Positions 35,161 to 46,489 of a stretch of DNA of 64,000 nt are shown here, in pieces. Both the position numbers and the translations under genes were made by a program. The notes beneath the pieces were generated by a model. That model was not told the origin of the DNA. It made no database searches and worked only from the letters and a program-made list of their open reading frames with translations. Source of the stretch: Anthostomella pinea (taxonomy: Eukaryota > Ascomycota > Sordariomycetes > Xylariales > Xylariaceae); the NCBI GenBank assembly GCA_963556695.1, contig CAUWAG010000010.1:1364001-1428000 (forward strand), given 5' to 3'. Within the stretch, counting starts at the first letter, position 1, and each line of letters starts with the position of its first letter.

Positions 35161-36951
35161 AGTAAGCAGTGGGACTTTTGATACGCATACATCGCATTGG
35201 CATTGGATAGGAGTTACAGTCTGCATTTGTCACGGTTGTTTGCTGCTTCTACGCGGGGAGAAGCTCTCTGTCCATACCGGCGCCGCTCTCCTGGGACCGA
35301 AATAGTTTCTGAAGATGTATAGATTCAAACCATAGTACTTAATTGAGATATCCATCCCGTTTCGTTCACTATAAAACCCCAGGTTTTTGACGGATAGAGG
35401 TGAAAAGGCAGGCAGACACCTTTTGGCTAGCTGCAAACAGTTGTCTCTAATCCAGGCCAATGCAATGAGTGATCCCCGTTCCCCTTTTCTGTCTGGGAGG
35501 ACGCACGCGTAAGGAGCTTCAGTTCGAATCGCCATCCGTGCGAATATAACCAAGAGAGAAAAATGGGAATCCTCCGAAATAGAAATGTCCTCGGCGCTCA
35601 GGTGTAGGTAGTCAGCACTCGATCATTTCATTTGCATCGAACTGGAAGCCTGCACTCACTCCTTCGACAAGCGGCCGGGACTCTGGGCAAATCGCCGTGA
35701 AAAAGGTGCTTAGGTAGTAGGTAGGTTCTGGGAAGACACAGCCCTTCTGCACTACGGTGAGACTTTTGTTTTGTCTATCTGCGTGGGAGAAGCAGCAGCA
35801 GCATCAGTAGCGGAGGCAGTGGTGCAAGGCACACAACCGGGAGAATCGGGCTCGTCATGCCCCCATGAGCGAGCAGAAGACTGGAGGTATTGGTTCATCA
35901 GGTGTAATCGTTCTTCCCAAGACCCAGCTTAACTACAGGGGGCAGATTAGCTACATACATACATACATGCATAAGTCCAAGCTTCTCGATGGTTATAACA
36001 TGGTTGTTGATATAATCAATCCTGGTTGAATTGTCTTGATATCCAGGACTCAGGGACTAGTATCCCGCCAGGTAAGCAGCCTCTATATATACCCAAGCAT
36101 AGGTGGTGAGGTAACAAGGCGGCCACGTCCGCCGGATCGATGCAGTGACTGGCATCTCCAAGCACACAGAGTATGTATGGACTCTTCCTTTCTCGCCCCT
36201 CCTACTCTCTCCTTCTCTCTCTCCCCCTCCCCTCGCGTCTCTCTCGTGCGCGCCCTCCACACCATTGTATACAAAAAAACCATGAGTGCCTCGACTCTTT
36301 TTCTTTCTTCCTCTGCCCTTGCTCCTCAATCATATCCCAGTCCTCCCCCCCCCCCCCCATCTCATATTCTCATACATAGTCGTCGTTCATCGAAGAAAAA
36401 ATGTAAAAAATGTAAAAAATTGTGTGCCTGATGTAGCTGACGATGGGGAAAAGGTGGTTGGTTGGAGGAAGCAAGAAGGTTAAAAGCCCAATAAGCCAAG
36501 CTAAGCCCTCCATATTCCGAACTTTTGTGTAGGCCCGATGCCACGTGCCCTTCCGTCCGTCCGTTCAAGGCAAGAAACCCCAATTTTGGAAAGAATCCCA
36601 CCATCGCCATGGTCTTTTGATGAATCGCTCAGTTGCCTGCCTGTCCAGGCCCCGTGGTCTAGTATGGTCGAAACAGAAAGTAGAAAAAATATGTATGGCA
36701 GGTAGTGTGGCAGGTAGTGTGGCACCAGGATGTAGGTATCCTCGGAAACGACAGATGAAGAAATTTTTTGCCCGCCTATTGGCCCGGGCTTCTATGTGGT
36801 GAAGCGTAGACGATGCGCTCCTAGAATGCACTGGCTCACAGGCCGTATTGTTGATGATGCTCCGGAAATATGGTAACAATAGTATGAGTAACAGCGGTCG
36901 GATATGGCGACCGAATAATAGTAACAGTTAGGTATTATGTTGGGCCAGCGC
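35161..36951. other. Intergenic between convergent NIPA and CRIB-motif genes
   Basis: About 1.8 kb between two 3' ends. It contains a CATA microsatellite (about 35952-35968), a strong pyrimidine tract (about 36176-36360) with a homopolymer C run, and repeated TGTAAAAAA and GTGGCAGGTA units. Open frames here follow the low-complexity tract and are rejected as genes. Confidence 0.45.
36345..36358. repeat. Homopolymer C run of 14 within a pyrimidine tract
   Basis: Fourteen consecutive C bases inside a pyrimidine-rich stretch that spans about 36176-36360. Such runs are prone to length variation and to sequencing error. The opposite strand is G-rich. Confidence 0.9.
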
Positions 36952-39546
36952 TCAGAAGCGGTTGGAAACCGGCGGGAAGAGCGCAAATTGGGGCGCAGCG
37001 TTGTTGTGGCTTCTACTGGTGGTCCTCGCCCGCCTGCGCGTCTTCACCGGCTCCCGCGAATGCTTCGCGTCGGCAGTCGTGGTGGTGGTGGCATTGCGGC
37101 TGTTCTTGAAGAGCAGGTTCGCCTCGGATTGCGCTCGGTTGTGTCCTGCCTCGCGGGTAGAGTCCTGCCTGCTGAAGGGAGCCAGAGCGGGAGCTTCGGC
37201 TTCGGCTTCGGGCAGGGTCTCCAGATTGGCGGCGACGGCTATGTGGTCGCTGTCGACGTGGGGCTTGGAGACCATGGTTTGCAGGTCTTCGACGTGCACC
37301 TGCAAAAAACTGGAGGTGCTGCTGCCGGTCCATCGTGTGAATGCGGTAGATGTGGACGCTATAGACTTGTGGCGACTCGAGGTCATCGAATGCTCGGAGA
37401 GGGTAGAGTCCGTGGTCGACGCGCTCGAGCGCAGTGTCACGTTCTTGGCGAACTGGGAGGATAGATATTCGTCATCAAGCTCGTATTCCTCTCGCTCGTA
37501 TTGCAGCATTTGCTGCTGGTAGTCGTTAGGTATCAGGAGCGAGGGTGACAAGTTGAACCCGTGCGACTCCTTGAAACTAGACCCGCGGGAAAGTGATTGA
37601 TCATCTCCACGTCTCAGTTGAGCCGAACTGTCGCGTCTGGGAAGGGAGAAGTTTGAAGCCGCCGGGACTGTCAAAGCGGAAGGAGTCACGGCTTCATGCT
37701 GTGTTCCATTGGAGAACTGGCTCGCAGGGCTCAACGCGGGAACGTCGATGCCCACAGGGGACAGCATCTTGGATGAGACCGGGCATGAACTGCCCCTTGG
37801 ATCCATGCGACTTCTGACGGCCCCATTATCGTCGCATCTGTCTTCTCGTGTCATGTCACACGAAGGTCGTTCCCAGGCGTATTCACAATCAGCCTCCGCC
37901 GCATGATCATAACAGTAATCAATGTCGTCTTCCCAGTTGTCACGCATCAGGTCTTCGACTTCATCCTCTTCGCAAATGCCGGCCTGTAGCGCGCGTTGAG
38001 CTGCAAACAGGTCAAACCTGCCCAAAGTCTCCGAGGCACTACTAGGAGGCCGCTGGGCTGTCTGTGTTAGAGACATCTGCCGGAGTAGCGGAACAGAGAC
38101 ACTGCCTCTGAGGGAAGAGTGATTGCTTGTGATGCTCATTCGAGACGGCCTTGTTAACTCCTCTTCCTCGGGGACGTCAGCTAAAGGGAAAGGGAATCCG
38201 GTCATAGTCAGCGGCCATGCCACGTCGTCAGGTGTCGAGATAGCGTGAGAAAATACAAAGTCGTCAACTGTGTCTTGCTCCGGGGTATCTGAGTCTCGTG
38301 AAGCTTCGGGTGACGGCGGCACGAACGGCTGTGGTTGACGAAAGCCGGCGCTCGTCATAGGGCGCTCTAGCGTCGTAGTAGACAGAGGATCAAACCCGTC
38401 ATACCGCATGGACGCTCGGCTCGATGTCCTTGGGGGTGGAGAAACCGGCGACGCTTGTGCATTAGAAGTGGGAGATCTCGGCGGCCGGGGTGGTGAACGG
38501 CGGATGTTGTCTAGGGACGGGATGCGCCTGGTGAACCGCCTCGGACTCGGTGGTGTAGGCGGCAATGTCTTCTGACGCGATTGGGCAATATTCACTTGGT
38601 CTTGCGCAGACGGCCCAGCATTCAACCCGACTGATGGATCTTGCTGGGCACGGAGGACATCCGACGGGAGGCCTGTAATGCGCAGCTGATCTGGCTGAAT
38701 GCTGATTATGGACGCGTCCGTTGTTCTTCGGGGTCGCATGCTCGATAGTTCGGACGCCAATTCCCTACGGCTGACACTTTCGAGATTCGGCAGGCTCTCC
38801 TTTTGCGCGTGTGACACGTGCTGGAAGTTGTACGGACCTGATATCTGCAGCTTCCTTTGGGACTCTCCAGCCTCTGGTCTCATGGTCCTCCGTCGTGCAA
38901 ACATGGCCTGAATGAACCGTTGATCTCTCGGCAAGGCAGATCCGGAATCCATTGGCGGTTCAGCCGAGGATAATAACGAGCTGCTGGAGGGGCCCTCGTC
39001 ACTGGTTTCCCTCCGCAGTTTACCTCGACGGTTGAAAATAGCCTTCCCGAAGAGCTGCATGCTCTCAGGGCGATCGCGAGGAGGCATGCCGCCCGATGTC
39101 GACCGTTCTGATAATTCCCTCGACAAGCTCAGACTCTCCAAGCCGCGGTCCCACGATCTTCTGTCTGACAAAGTCGAACGGCGCGAGGAGGACCCCGACG
39201 ATGTTGTCATTGCGCTGCGGCGCTTGTCGACGTTCGAGGCTCGTTTCATTTGTTTACTGAAGGCTCGGATGCTCTCTGGTGACGGCGGTCCATCAAGTGC
39301 TGGTTCGAATACATCGCTAATGCTGCGGTTGACCTGATGGGTCGGCGCCGAAGTCATATAAGGACGGGCTGAATGGGAGGTCGGTAGAGCACGGTCGTTC
39401 ATGGCAGGACGCCGAGCGGCGTTCCTGCTCGGAATCGCTGGCGCTGGCGAGAACATATTGTCGTGACCCTGGTCGGAGTCGATATCAACTATTGCCGCTT
39501 GTCGATAGTCTGATCTCTTGACCCGGGGCTGACGTTCTCGGGTCAC
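36952..39546 (-). CDS. Large disordered protein with CRIB-like (p21-Rho-binding) motif
   Basis: 864-codon frame, Ser/Pro/Arg-rich and mostly disordered. At about residues 235-250 it carries ISGPYNFQHVSHAQKESLP, which matches the CRIB consensus I-S-x-P-x(2-4)-F-x-H-x-x-H for binding activated Cdc42/Rac. CRIB proteins in fungi act in polarity and actin control. Proline-rich runs (LPPTPPSPRR, RRSPPRPPRSP) are potential SH3 ligands. An acidic, more conserved-looking region lies at about 540-570 (ICEEDEVEDLMRDNWEDDID), followed by QQQMLQYEREEYELDDEY. No kinase or GAP domain is visible, so it is not a PAK. The frame begins with GTG at 39546 and is open a little further upstream; the first in-frame ATG is 39454-39456 (residue 31). 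The true start is unresolved, and a short 5' exon at 39560-39830 is possible. The stop is at 36952. Confidence 0.72.
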   Translation of the reverse strand: MTRERQPRVKRSDYRQAAIVDIDSDQGHDNMFSPAPAIPSRNAARRPAMNDRALPTSHSARPYMTSAPTHQVNRSISDVFEPALDGPPSPESIRAFSKQMKRASNVDKRRSAMTTSSGSSSRRSTLSDRRSWDRGLESLSLSRELSERSTSGGMPPRDRPESMQLFGKAIFNRRGKLRRETSDEGPSSSSLLSSAEPPMDSGSALPRDQRFIQAMFARRRTMRPEAGESQRKLQISGPYNFQHVSHAQKESLPNLESVSRRELASELSSMRPRRTTDASIISIQPDQLRITGLPSDVLRAQQDPSVGLNAGPSAQDQVNIAQSRQKTLPPTPPSPRRFTRRIPSLDNIRRSPPRPPRSPTSNAQASPVSPPPRTSSRASMRYDGFDPLSTTTLERPMTSAGFRQPQPFVPPSPEASRDSDTPEQDTVDDFVFSHAISTPDDVAWPLTMTGFPFPLADVPEEEELTRPSRMSITSNHSSLRGSVSVPLLRQMSLTQTAQRPPSSASETLGRFDLFAAQRALQAGICEEDEVEDLMRDNWEDDIDYCYDHAAEADCEYAWERPSCDMTREDRCDDNGAVRSRMDPRGSSCPVSSKMLSPVGIDVPALSPASQFSNGTQHEAVTPSALTVPAASNFSLPRRDSSAQLRRGDDQSLSRGSSFKESHGFNLSPSLLIPNDYQQQMLQYEREEYELDDEYLSSQFAKNVTLRSSASTTDSTLSEHSMTSSRHKSIASTSTAFTRWTGSSTSSFLQVHVEDLQTMVSKPHVDSDHIAVAANLETLPEAEAEAPALAPFSRQDSTREAGHNRAQSEANLLFKNSRNATTTTTADAKHSREPVKTRRRARTTSRSHNNAAPQFALFPPVSNRF

Positions 39547-42164
39547 TGCCGGGTCTCGATTATCGTGAGAGGCTTGCAGCGGCGCGCCTCGACCTGCTCA
39601 GAGAACGCAATGGCCTCAGAAGAAGTGTGTGGGGGGTGTAACGGGTGCGGTTCCGGGTGGGAAATGGTTGTGGATATAAGTGATCCAGGTATTGGACGCT
39701 GACGCGACGGGACTGGTCGATAACCCTTGTAGCACTCTCGACCGTTATGCAAGTGGCCTCCAGGGGGTTGGAGTAACAACTGACAGGGTACGAGACAAGG
39801 GCCAGGATCTGTCGTCGGGACACACAGTGGCAGTCCTCCTGTCTGTCACTTTGCTGGCTCCTTTGCTATGTATGAGTTCCCTCAGTCAGGTACTATGGCT
39901 GGTTCGCGTGCCGGCTCAATCGGGTGAATAGGTCGATAGAAGCGAGTTCCAAGCAATGTTCAGCTGAGCTGCGAATTTAGCTCGGCGAAGCTTCTTCCAA
40001 TCTTTATTTCCAGTTCTTTGGACCAGTAGAGCTTCAGGTATTGATGCCAGATTACTGGAGTCCTATGGATCCCCTGTCAGTGCAAGGTGATGCACAGGGA
40101 CGCCTGGAGCTGAGTCGGACGATGCGAACCTCCTTGCTTCTCCAGCAAACGTTCGATACTCGGGGGTAAAATAGTCGCAAGCCAGACACACTGGGAAAGG
40201 TGGCTTGCTATGTCCGGTGCAGTCTGCAATAGATGTGTCGCAAGTTGTGTCCCGATTTGCTGCTCCTGGATATCGCCAGCTCAGTGCCAGACCGGTGATA
40301 CGAAGACGCCGGAAAGGTTGTGCGTCTACTCAGTGCGCCAATCCGGTAGCCACCAAGTACCACGAGCGAAACGGTGCTATGGTACGTAAGCGGACTTGCT
40401 TTATCAGAAATTCCTAATTCGATCAGGTTGTCGCAAGGCCTCGTGAAACGCCTAGATAGCACTCGGTGATCGAAAGATTTACCGCGAGATCTAGTTGATA
40501 TGTTGATTCGTTGACCTCAAAGACTTTGTCAATCTGTCCGGTTCTGGCTCGAAGATCTGCCCGGGTTGTAAGAGCAGTAGTCTGCGGAAACGGCCGGGGC
40601 TTCCTCTCGATCTGGTCGGATTATGTGATACCTGGCGAGATTCAGATCAGCACCGTCCAAGCCATATCGGCTGACATGGAGAGTCGCAGGATAAGATCTA
40701 TAAAAAAGTACATAAACAACGATCTGATAAAAGGACGGGGTGGGCTTCCTTGCGATAACGTCAAGGGCCCGCGGCCACCTCGGGGACCACATACCAGCCC
40801 GCCAACAAGGGCTTGCTGGAGCCTGGCATTTTCTGGGATGCGCGATTCTCGCGCAGCATCTTTGCTGACGATCAACCACATTCCCTGCCACGCTCTCCAG
40901 CCATATGCATACATCCTGACATCTGGACTGCGTTCCCAGAGCCCAGCATCAAACCCCACTCGGGGATGAATCCATGTTGCACTGCATGTATAGTGACGGC
41001 CGTAATGGGTATTACTGCCTCAGCGGGAAAGCCAAGTGCTAAAAATGTCGATACGGTCTCTCGAGTGTTCGTGAAGGGACTTCTCGTTTGACAGGCGGGG
41101 GATAGAAGACGTCGTGTATTGCTTTTTTGGGGACTCGACCGCACGTAGAGCTAGCTGAATGAAGACGTACCTTTCGGAGGTATCCAGAACGTTGACGGGT
41201 CTGTGTTGTGGCTGTGTGGAAGCTCGTCGGAGGACAGGATATCTGTTCACGATAAGGAATGTCCCAATGGCGTGGGTTGAAGGACAACCAACACTCGTGG
41301 CGAGACGAGACGATTAAGAGAGCTTCAGCCGTGCATACGATTGCTTGGTTGTGTACTGGGTAAATTATTTGAGATGGGAGTCCAGCCCTTTGGTACCTGA
41401 TCAGTGATTATATGTCTTGGTATAGTCCTTAAGAGCCAATGCGTATGTTGCTTGTTGCTTGCTGGGTCGTCCTTCCGATCAACGTTGGACGAATGGGGCT
41501 GTTGTTGGTATCGCAACGGTGATGAAGTGGACGTCTGGTCTCGGAAGCTACCAGGCTTATGCAGGTACACGAAGAACTAGGGACGAACTCGAATCAGAGA
41601 CAGAAGACAGAACCCAGCAGCCCGTCAAGGTTTGTGGTGTAAAGTGAAGCGAACGATTGGAGGTTGGACTGTCAAAGCCTTAACTACCGCACAGCAACAC
41701 ATCAACACAAGCAGAAGGGGAAGCACGAGCTGCCCAAGAGGACTTGAGAAAAACAAGACCCCAGACGACACACTAGGGAGGTCATTGCTGCTGCTAGCTA
41801 CACGAAGCTCCTCGAACTATCGTGGAGTCGTGGATCTAGAGACCGTGAGGGAAGCTCCCTGCACGAGTCTAGTCTGGCGTCTCCGGGTGTACCTGCAATA
41901 TTCACTATGCTCTAGTACCGTATCTAGGCAGCCCACGGCATCTCACCTTGAGCACGCTTGAGGATGCCGGCCAACTAAGGTCTCGACCGGCGTCAGGCTG
42001 GCTTCTCGGAACGTGGCGAGACAGCCATTGCCGGTAGCAACGAGAAATGAGCCAAATCAAATGACATCAAACTCTCATTTTGTTTTGGGAGACCGTCTGT
42101 CAGGTCTCAGGTGCACCGCGATGGTCAACAATGTTTGATGAGATACTATCTCGATGGTGGTTGT

Positions 42165-42197
42165 GGCAGTCTGGCAGTCTGGCAGTCTAGCAGTCTA
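42165..42197. repeat. Short tandem repeat, 8-bp GGCAGTCT unit
   Basis: Four copies of an 8-bp unit (GGCAGTCT, the last degenerate with TAGCAGTCT). Simple replication-slippage repeat in the gene-poor region. Confidence 0.85.
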
Positions 42198-45076
42198 GCC
42201 CAGTGCTGCTGTGGGTGTTCTGCGATAAGTCGCGTACAGTGTACAGTTATGTTCAGCCGATGGCGCACTGTGCTTGGTAATAAGGGGCAGCTCCGGGCAG
42301 TCAGGACTCTCCTTCTCCTGATGAAACAGGGGGACCTGCATCGCACCTGCATCTTGCAGAAAACATTCTCCATTTCTCCATTCTGCAGTTGAGCAACTTT
42401 TCCGAGCTCGACTTTTCTTCTTCTCCTGCACGGTGACCGGGTTCGTTACGCAGTACCGGTCTCCTTCTGTCCCAAAGTGTCGGTGTCTGTAGTGCCCTTC
42501 CAGTGCTTCCACCCACGCCACCATGCAACGATGCTGCTGGTACAGTACCACCACGGTCAAGGGTCGATCCGGCAAGGGGTCACGATGCAGCCGTCTGTTC
42601 TCCATCACACCGACCTGGCAGTCCTGGCTTTCCAGGGTCCTACCACTTGCCCCCCCGAGTCGACTCTTTTGTCAATGGAAAAGACGGCATCACGGTTACA
42701 CGGCGACCACCGCAATTGCGTACCGGTAAGCCTCGCGCCGTCAGTCTATCATCAGTGCTCAGCCGTGAGTGAAAAATAAGATTGAGTTCTCAACTCATAT
42801 TTGCGATTGGGTACAGGCCTGAACGGCAGCTCTCCATTGACCAATGGCTGAACGGCTGAACGGCAGCCCAAGTGGCATCAGCAGTAGTTCCCAAGAATCC
42901 CGATGGATTGGGATGCTGGACATATGCGACTCCGATATGGTAATTCCCACGAGATGACTTAGGCGGCCGCCACAAGGACAACTGCCTCGTGTCCAGACTC
43001 CAGAGCCGACTTTGCACCGAAAGGCGCAATCTCGAACCCTCACAGAAGCGCGTTCCCCTGCTACAGGGCAGCAATGGCTCAAAGCAGAGGTCCTCATTGG
43101 GCCCGGGGACGGCAACGCGTCCTGCCGTCCTGCCATCATGCCCGGCGCCCCTGTCCAGATAATGCAGGCGTCTCACGGAAACGTGTGATATACCATTGAG
43201 CCTTCAGCCTCCCGAGTCGGCGGGCTGTCGAGATTCGAATGTGACGATGGCTCTCTCAATGCTCCAGGAAACGCCGTCGTACAAGCCCCTGGAGTGCGCG
43301 CCAGCCTATTGTCTTTGAGGCAATGATCTACACCGCGCCACCAGTCTGCCAGTCCGCGTTCGTCTTTCACATTCTCGCATATACTACAGGGTTGTCGTGT
43401 TATGGGATCTATCATCTCACCAAGATCAGGCCTGACCAAGATCTTATTATCATGATTGTATCCCTACTCGCCAGGCCTAAAATCGGCTTTTGACCCTGTC
43501 GTGGATGGGGCTAGTAGAGCAATGACGACTGCGCCGTCGAATTTCTTGTGCCATCTTTTTATATTACTCTACTCCGAGCTAGAGTCCAATTGAGCGGCAC
43601 AAGCCACCAACGCCAAGTGGCCGTTGGGGAAGGTCACATAATAGTATGACATGGAACGTGGTGAGAACGTGGCAGCATCTGGCGGGACTCATGTGCGCTT
43701 TGAGACAGCATCCCCGTATCAGACAGCCAGCCTCTGCAGAGACACGAGACCCTTCGTGTCTACAAGAGCGAAGCCGCTACGTGAAGCAGCACAAGGACAT
43801 GCCAGGAGTGGTCACGACCGGCGGGAGTCCTGACCCCAGACAGACTTGCATTGCACATTGCATTTGCAGCAAACATGCAGGACTGGATACGGACTGCGAG
43901 AGCGAACACCAGTCCAGCGCTGTCCGCAGAAGGACTTGCATGCATGATTGATGAATCGCTTCAGAGCGAAAACGAGGAGCGTTACCGACCATTCTTCTTC
44001 ATACCCCAAAAGAACTCTGCCCGCTTCTTCCAATCTATCGGGTTTTCAAGCAATGCGAAACGTGTAGAGACCGCCATTCATATGTCTTGCACCTCGAGAC
44101 TGGTAGCTCCAAGCAAGTACGGACTCTGCTCCTCTATCTTCGTTACTCGGCTATTAACCCTTCCCTCCTAAAGTACCGTGCCCGGGTTTTCTCCAACAGA
44201 TGGAGAGTCGTCGCAAGAGGACCTCTTTGACTATTATGGGACCCGGCTCGAGCATCTGATCAGGGATGGATGAACCCCTTCCTCCACATACGGCTGGCTG
44301 GGTCGCTGCAGGGGCAGAGAGCTGATACTTTCCTGGTAAAAAGCCTCACGACTGCGCAGAGCCCCAGACGTCTGCATTAGTCAGGTCGAAAAAGGAACGC
44401 TGCTGCATCGTGACATCGTGAGGGGTTTATTATTATTCAAAAACACCATCAGAGCGGAGCAAGCCACGAGTGCCGTCGTCGTCACTGGCTTCAACGGTTG
44501 CCCCAGCTTTCTCCCCCAGTGGATAGGTGGATATGATCCCATTCACAGAAGGATATCCACAAGATGAAGGATTCACGCCCCAGCACACGCGACAAGGTGG
44601 GGGCATATGGAGCACTGGCCACCAGCACTTGCCCTGCAGGCTCACAAAAGGCCTGCACTGCCGCACAACCACTGTCCACGATGTCTACATACAGGCACCG
44701 AACCGGGAGCATCGTGGTTCTCCTCCTGCGTTATCTGCTGGTTCTCGACCTATTTGGACCTTGGGCATCGGACTCTTCCGGTATCGCGCAGTGGGCATTG
44801 GCCTCGCTTCTTACGTATTTCTCCCACGCGGAGTATTCTTGGGGTCCTTCACCTCTCCACTCTACAAGGTGCGGTTCGATCATTTCTTCAGAGTTGCTGC
44901 ACTGTACATATGTAAGAAGAAGGAAGATCGTCGGGCCATGAGGTGTGGGCCGCCAACCACCTGACCGCCAACTTCCGTGGGGAAATAAAGTTGTGCGCAA
45001 GATTTATCCTCCGAGCTGTCTAAGACATCGCCCCGTATCGACCACAACGTCGTAGCGCACCATACTGTAGGCGGAA

Positions 45077-45109
45077 CCGGTTGAAGAGCCTTTGCGGCTC
45101 TACAACCGG
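45077..45109. repeat. 14-bp-stem inverted repeat (hairpin)
   Basis: CCGGTTGAAGAGCC (45077-45090), loop TTTGC, then GGCTCTACAACCGG (45096-45109). The arms are complementary except one A/A mismatch position. It could form a stable hairpin in DNA or RNA. No coding context. It might be an RNA structure, a terminator-like element or the remnant of a small inverted-repeat element. Confidence 0.85.
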
Positions 45110-46241
45110 GTGCCAAACGAGTGTCAAAGTTGCAACCCAGACTTCGCGCGGTGAGCGGTGAGCGGAAGCTAGCCTGCTCAGCCTAGCAGGAGGAGCTCGG
45201 TTGGATCAGCCGCGTTCATCCCGGGGTTGACAGGTTTTGTTCTTCCGTGCCTCTCGAATCCACTTGGCAATATAGTACCGAACCAACAACTTATTCCAAG
45301 TGCAGGCAAAGCACGTCCATTTCCATCCAGGACCCCTCCTGGCGCTGCCAAAATGTGCCGTGTCACGGTAGCATCGGACCGCTCGAGTTTGGGGACCGGT
45401 ACGGTACTGCGGAGGCGAGAGGAGCGTCAGCGTGCCATCCGCGAGTGCTACGTACGATACATGGCAGGATGTGACAGAGTGGCGGCATGTCTCGAACCTT
45501 CCAGATTGACTCTCACTGCGACGCTCTTTTCGCGATGATGCATGATAAGTCCGGGACGTATATCCATATATAAGGCTCGTCGTATACCTCTTCTTATTAA
45601 CCACCGGCCGATTCGATCCCCTCTGCCGCCAACCGCCTCACTTTTTTCTTCAAGTGCCTTCTTTCGCTGCTTACCCGGTCCGATCATATGTAGTCTGCAA
45701 TGGATATCACAGCACCTTCTCCGCTGTGATGTATGCTAGCTGTTAGCAGCTCTGTGCCGACAGACGACTCTCCCCTGGTCTGCCGAACGACGTCGCTTTG
45801 AGACTGCCGAAGTCTGACTGACAGTGATGACCCTGGACCAGCTCTCAGATACCTTTCAACCATGCACGGCTCGCCGGTCTTCCAGCCGCGATCTACCCAC
45901 ATCGCGAAACAAAATTCCCTTCTAGCTCTGATGTATGATCGAAGCCGTCATGAATGAGCTCATCAAGCTCCCAAGCTTCATGGTTTTCAGGGTCCAGCAA
46001 GCTCGGGCGACCGGTTCGCGCCGGCGTTTGGGGTCGGTTCCTGCATTGGCGGCCTTCGACGGCGCCGCTACGGGAGAAGCTAATAACCGCTTCCGAAGTT
46101 CCGCGCAGCACCCGAAAGCCCGGGCGAGAGCTTACAGCAGAGGCCAGTGTTACAGGTTGTGAGGTCAAACGACAGATTCTCTTCACCAAGTCCCTGGTTT
46201 CAGATGCCCAGCTTTTTGAGGCACGACGGCGGACACATGGA

Positions 46242-46425
46242 CGGACCAGGTGTTCAGTCGTTAGAGGTGTCAAAGAACGCTTGATATTGCGTCTGGGATC
46301 TGGCAACCCAGGTGCTCGGTTCGTGGACTGCCACGGACCGGGTGTTCGTTCGCTAGAGGTGTCAGAGAACGCTTGGTGATGCCGCTTGTGATCTGGCTTC
46401 CGAGATGCCCGGTTCGTGGGCTGCC
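46242..46425. repeat. Diverged 92-bp tandem duplication
   Basis: Unit 1 begins CGGACCAGGTGTTC at 46242 and unit 2 begins CGGACCGGGTGTTC at 46334. Both continue with GTTAGAGGTGTCAAAGAACG-like, then GATCTGGC and GGTTCGTGG(A/G)CTGCC. The copies are clearly related but differ at many sites, so the duplication is old. No reading frame is shared by both copies convincingly. Confidence 0.8.
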
Positions 46426-46452
46426 TGCCGCTTGAAATTATTCCCGCCGAAG

Positions 46453-46489
46453 GTCAAAGTCAAAGTCAAAGTCACGGTCAAAGTCAAAG
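46453..46489. repeat. Hexanucleotide TCAAAG microsatellite
   Basis: About six units of TCAAAG with one variant (TCACGG) in the middle. It lies directly after the 92-bp tandem duplication. Confidence 0.85.

Noticed and set aside
42165..42197. Possible CRISPR-like direct repeats
   Set aside because: Units are 8 bp and contiguous without spacers, in a eukaryotic sequence; a simple tandem repeat.
44527..44964. 145-codon plus-strand frame overlapped by two other plus-strand frames
   Set aside because: Three overlapping frames of similar size, none with a domain or consistent composition; chance open frames.
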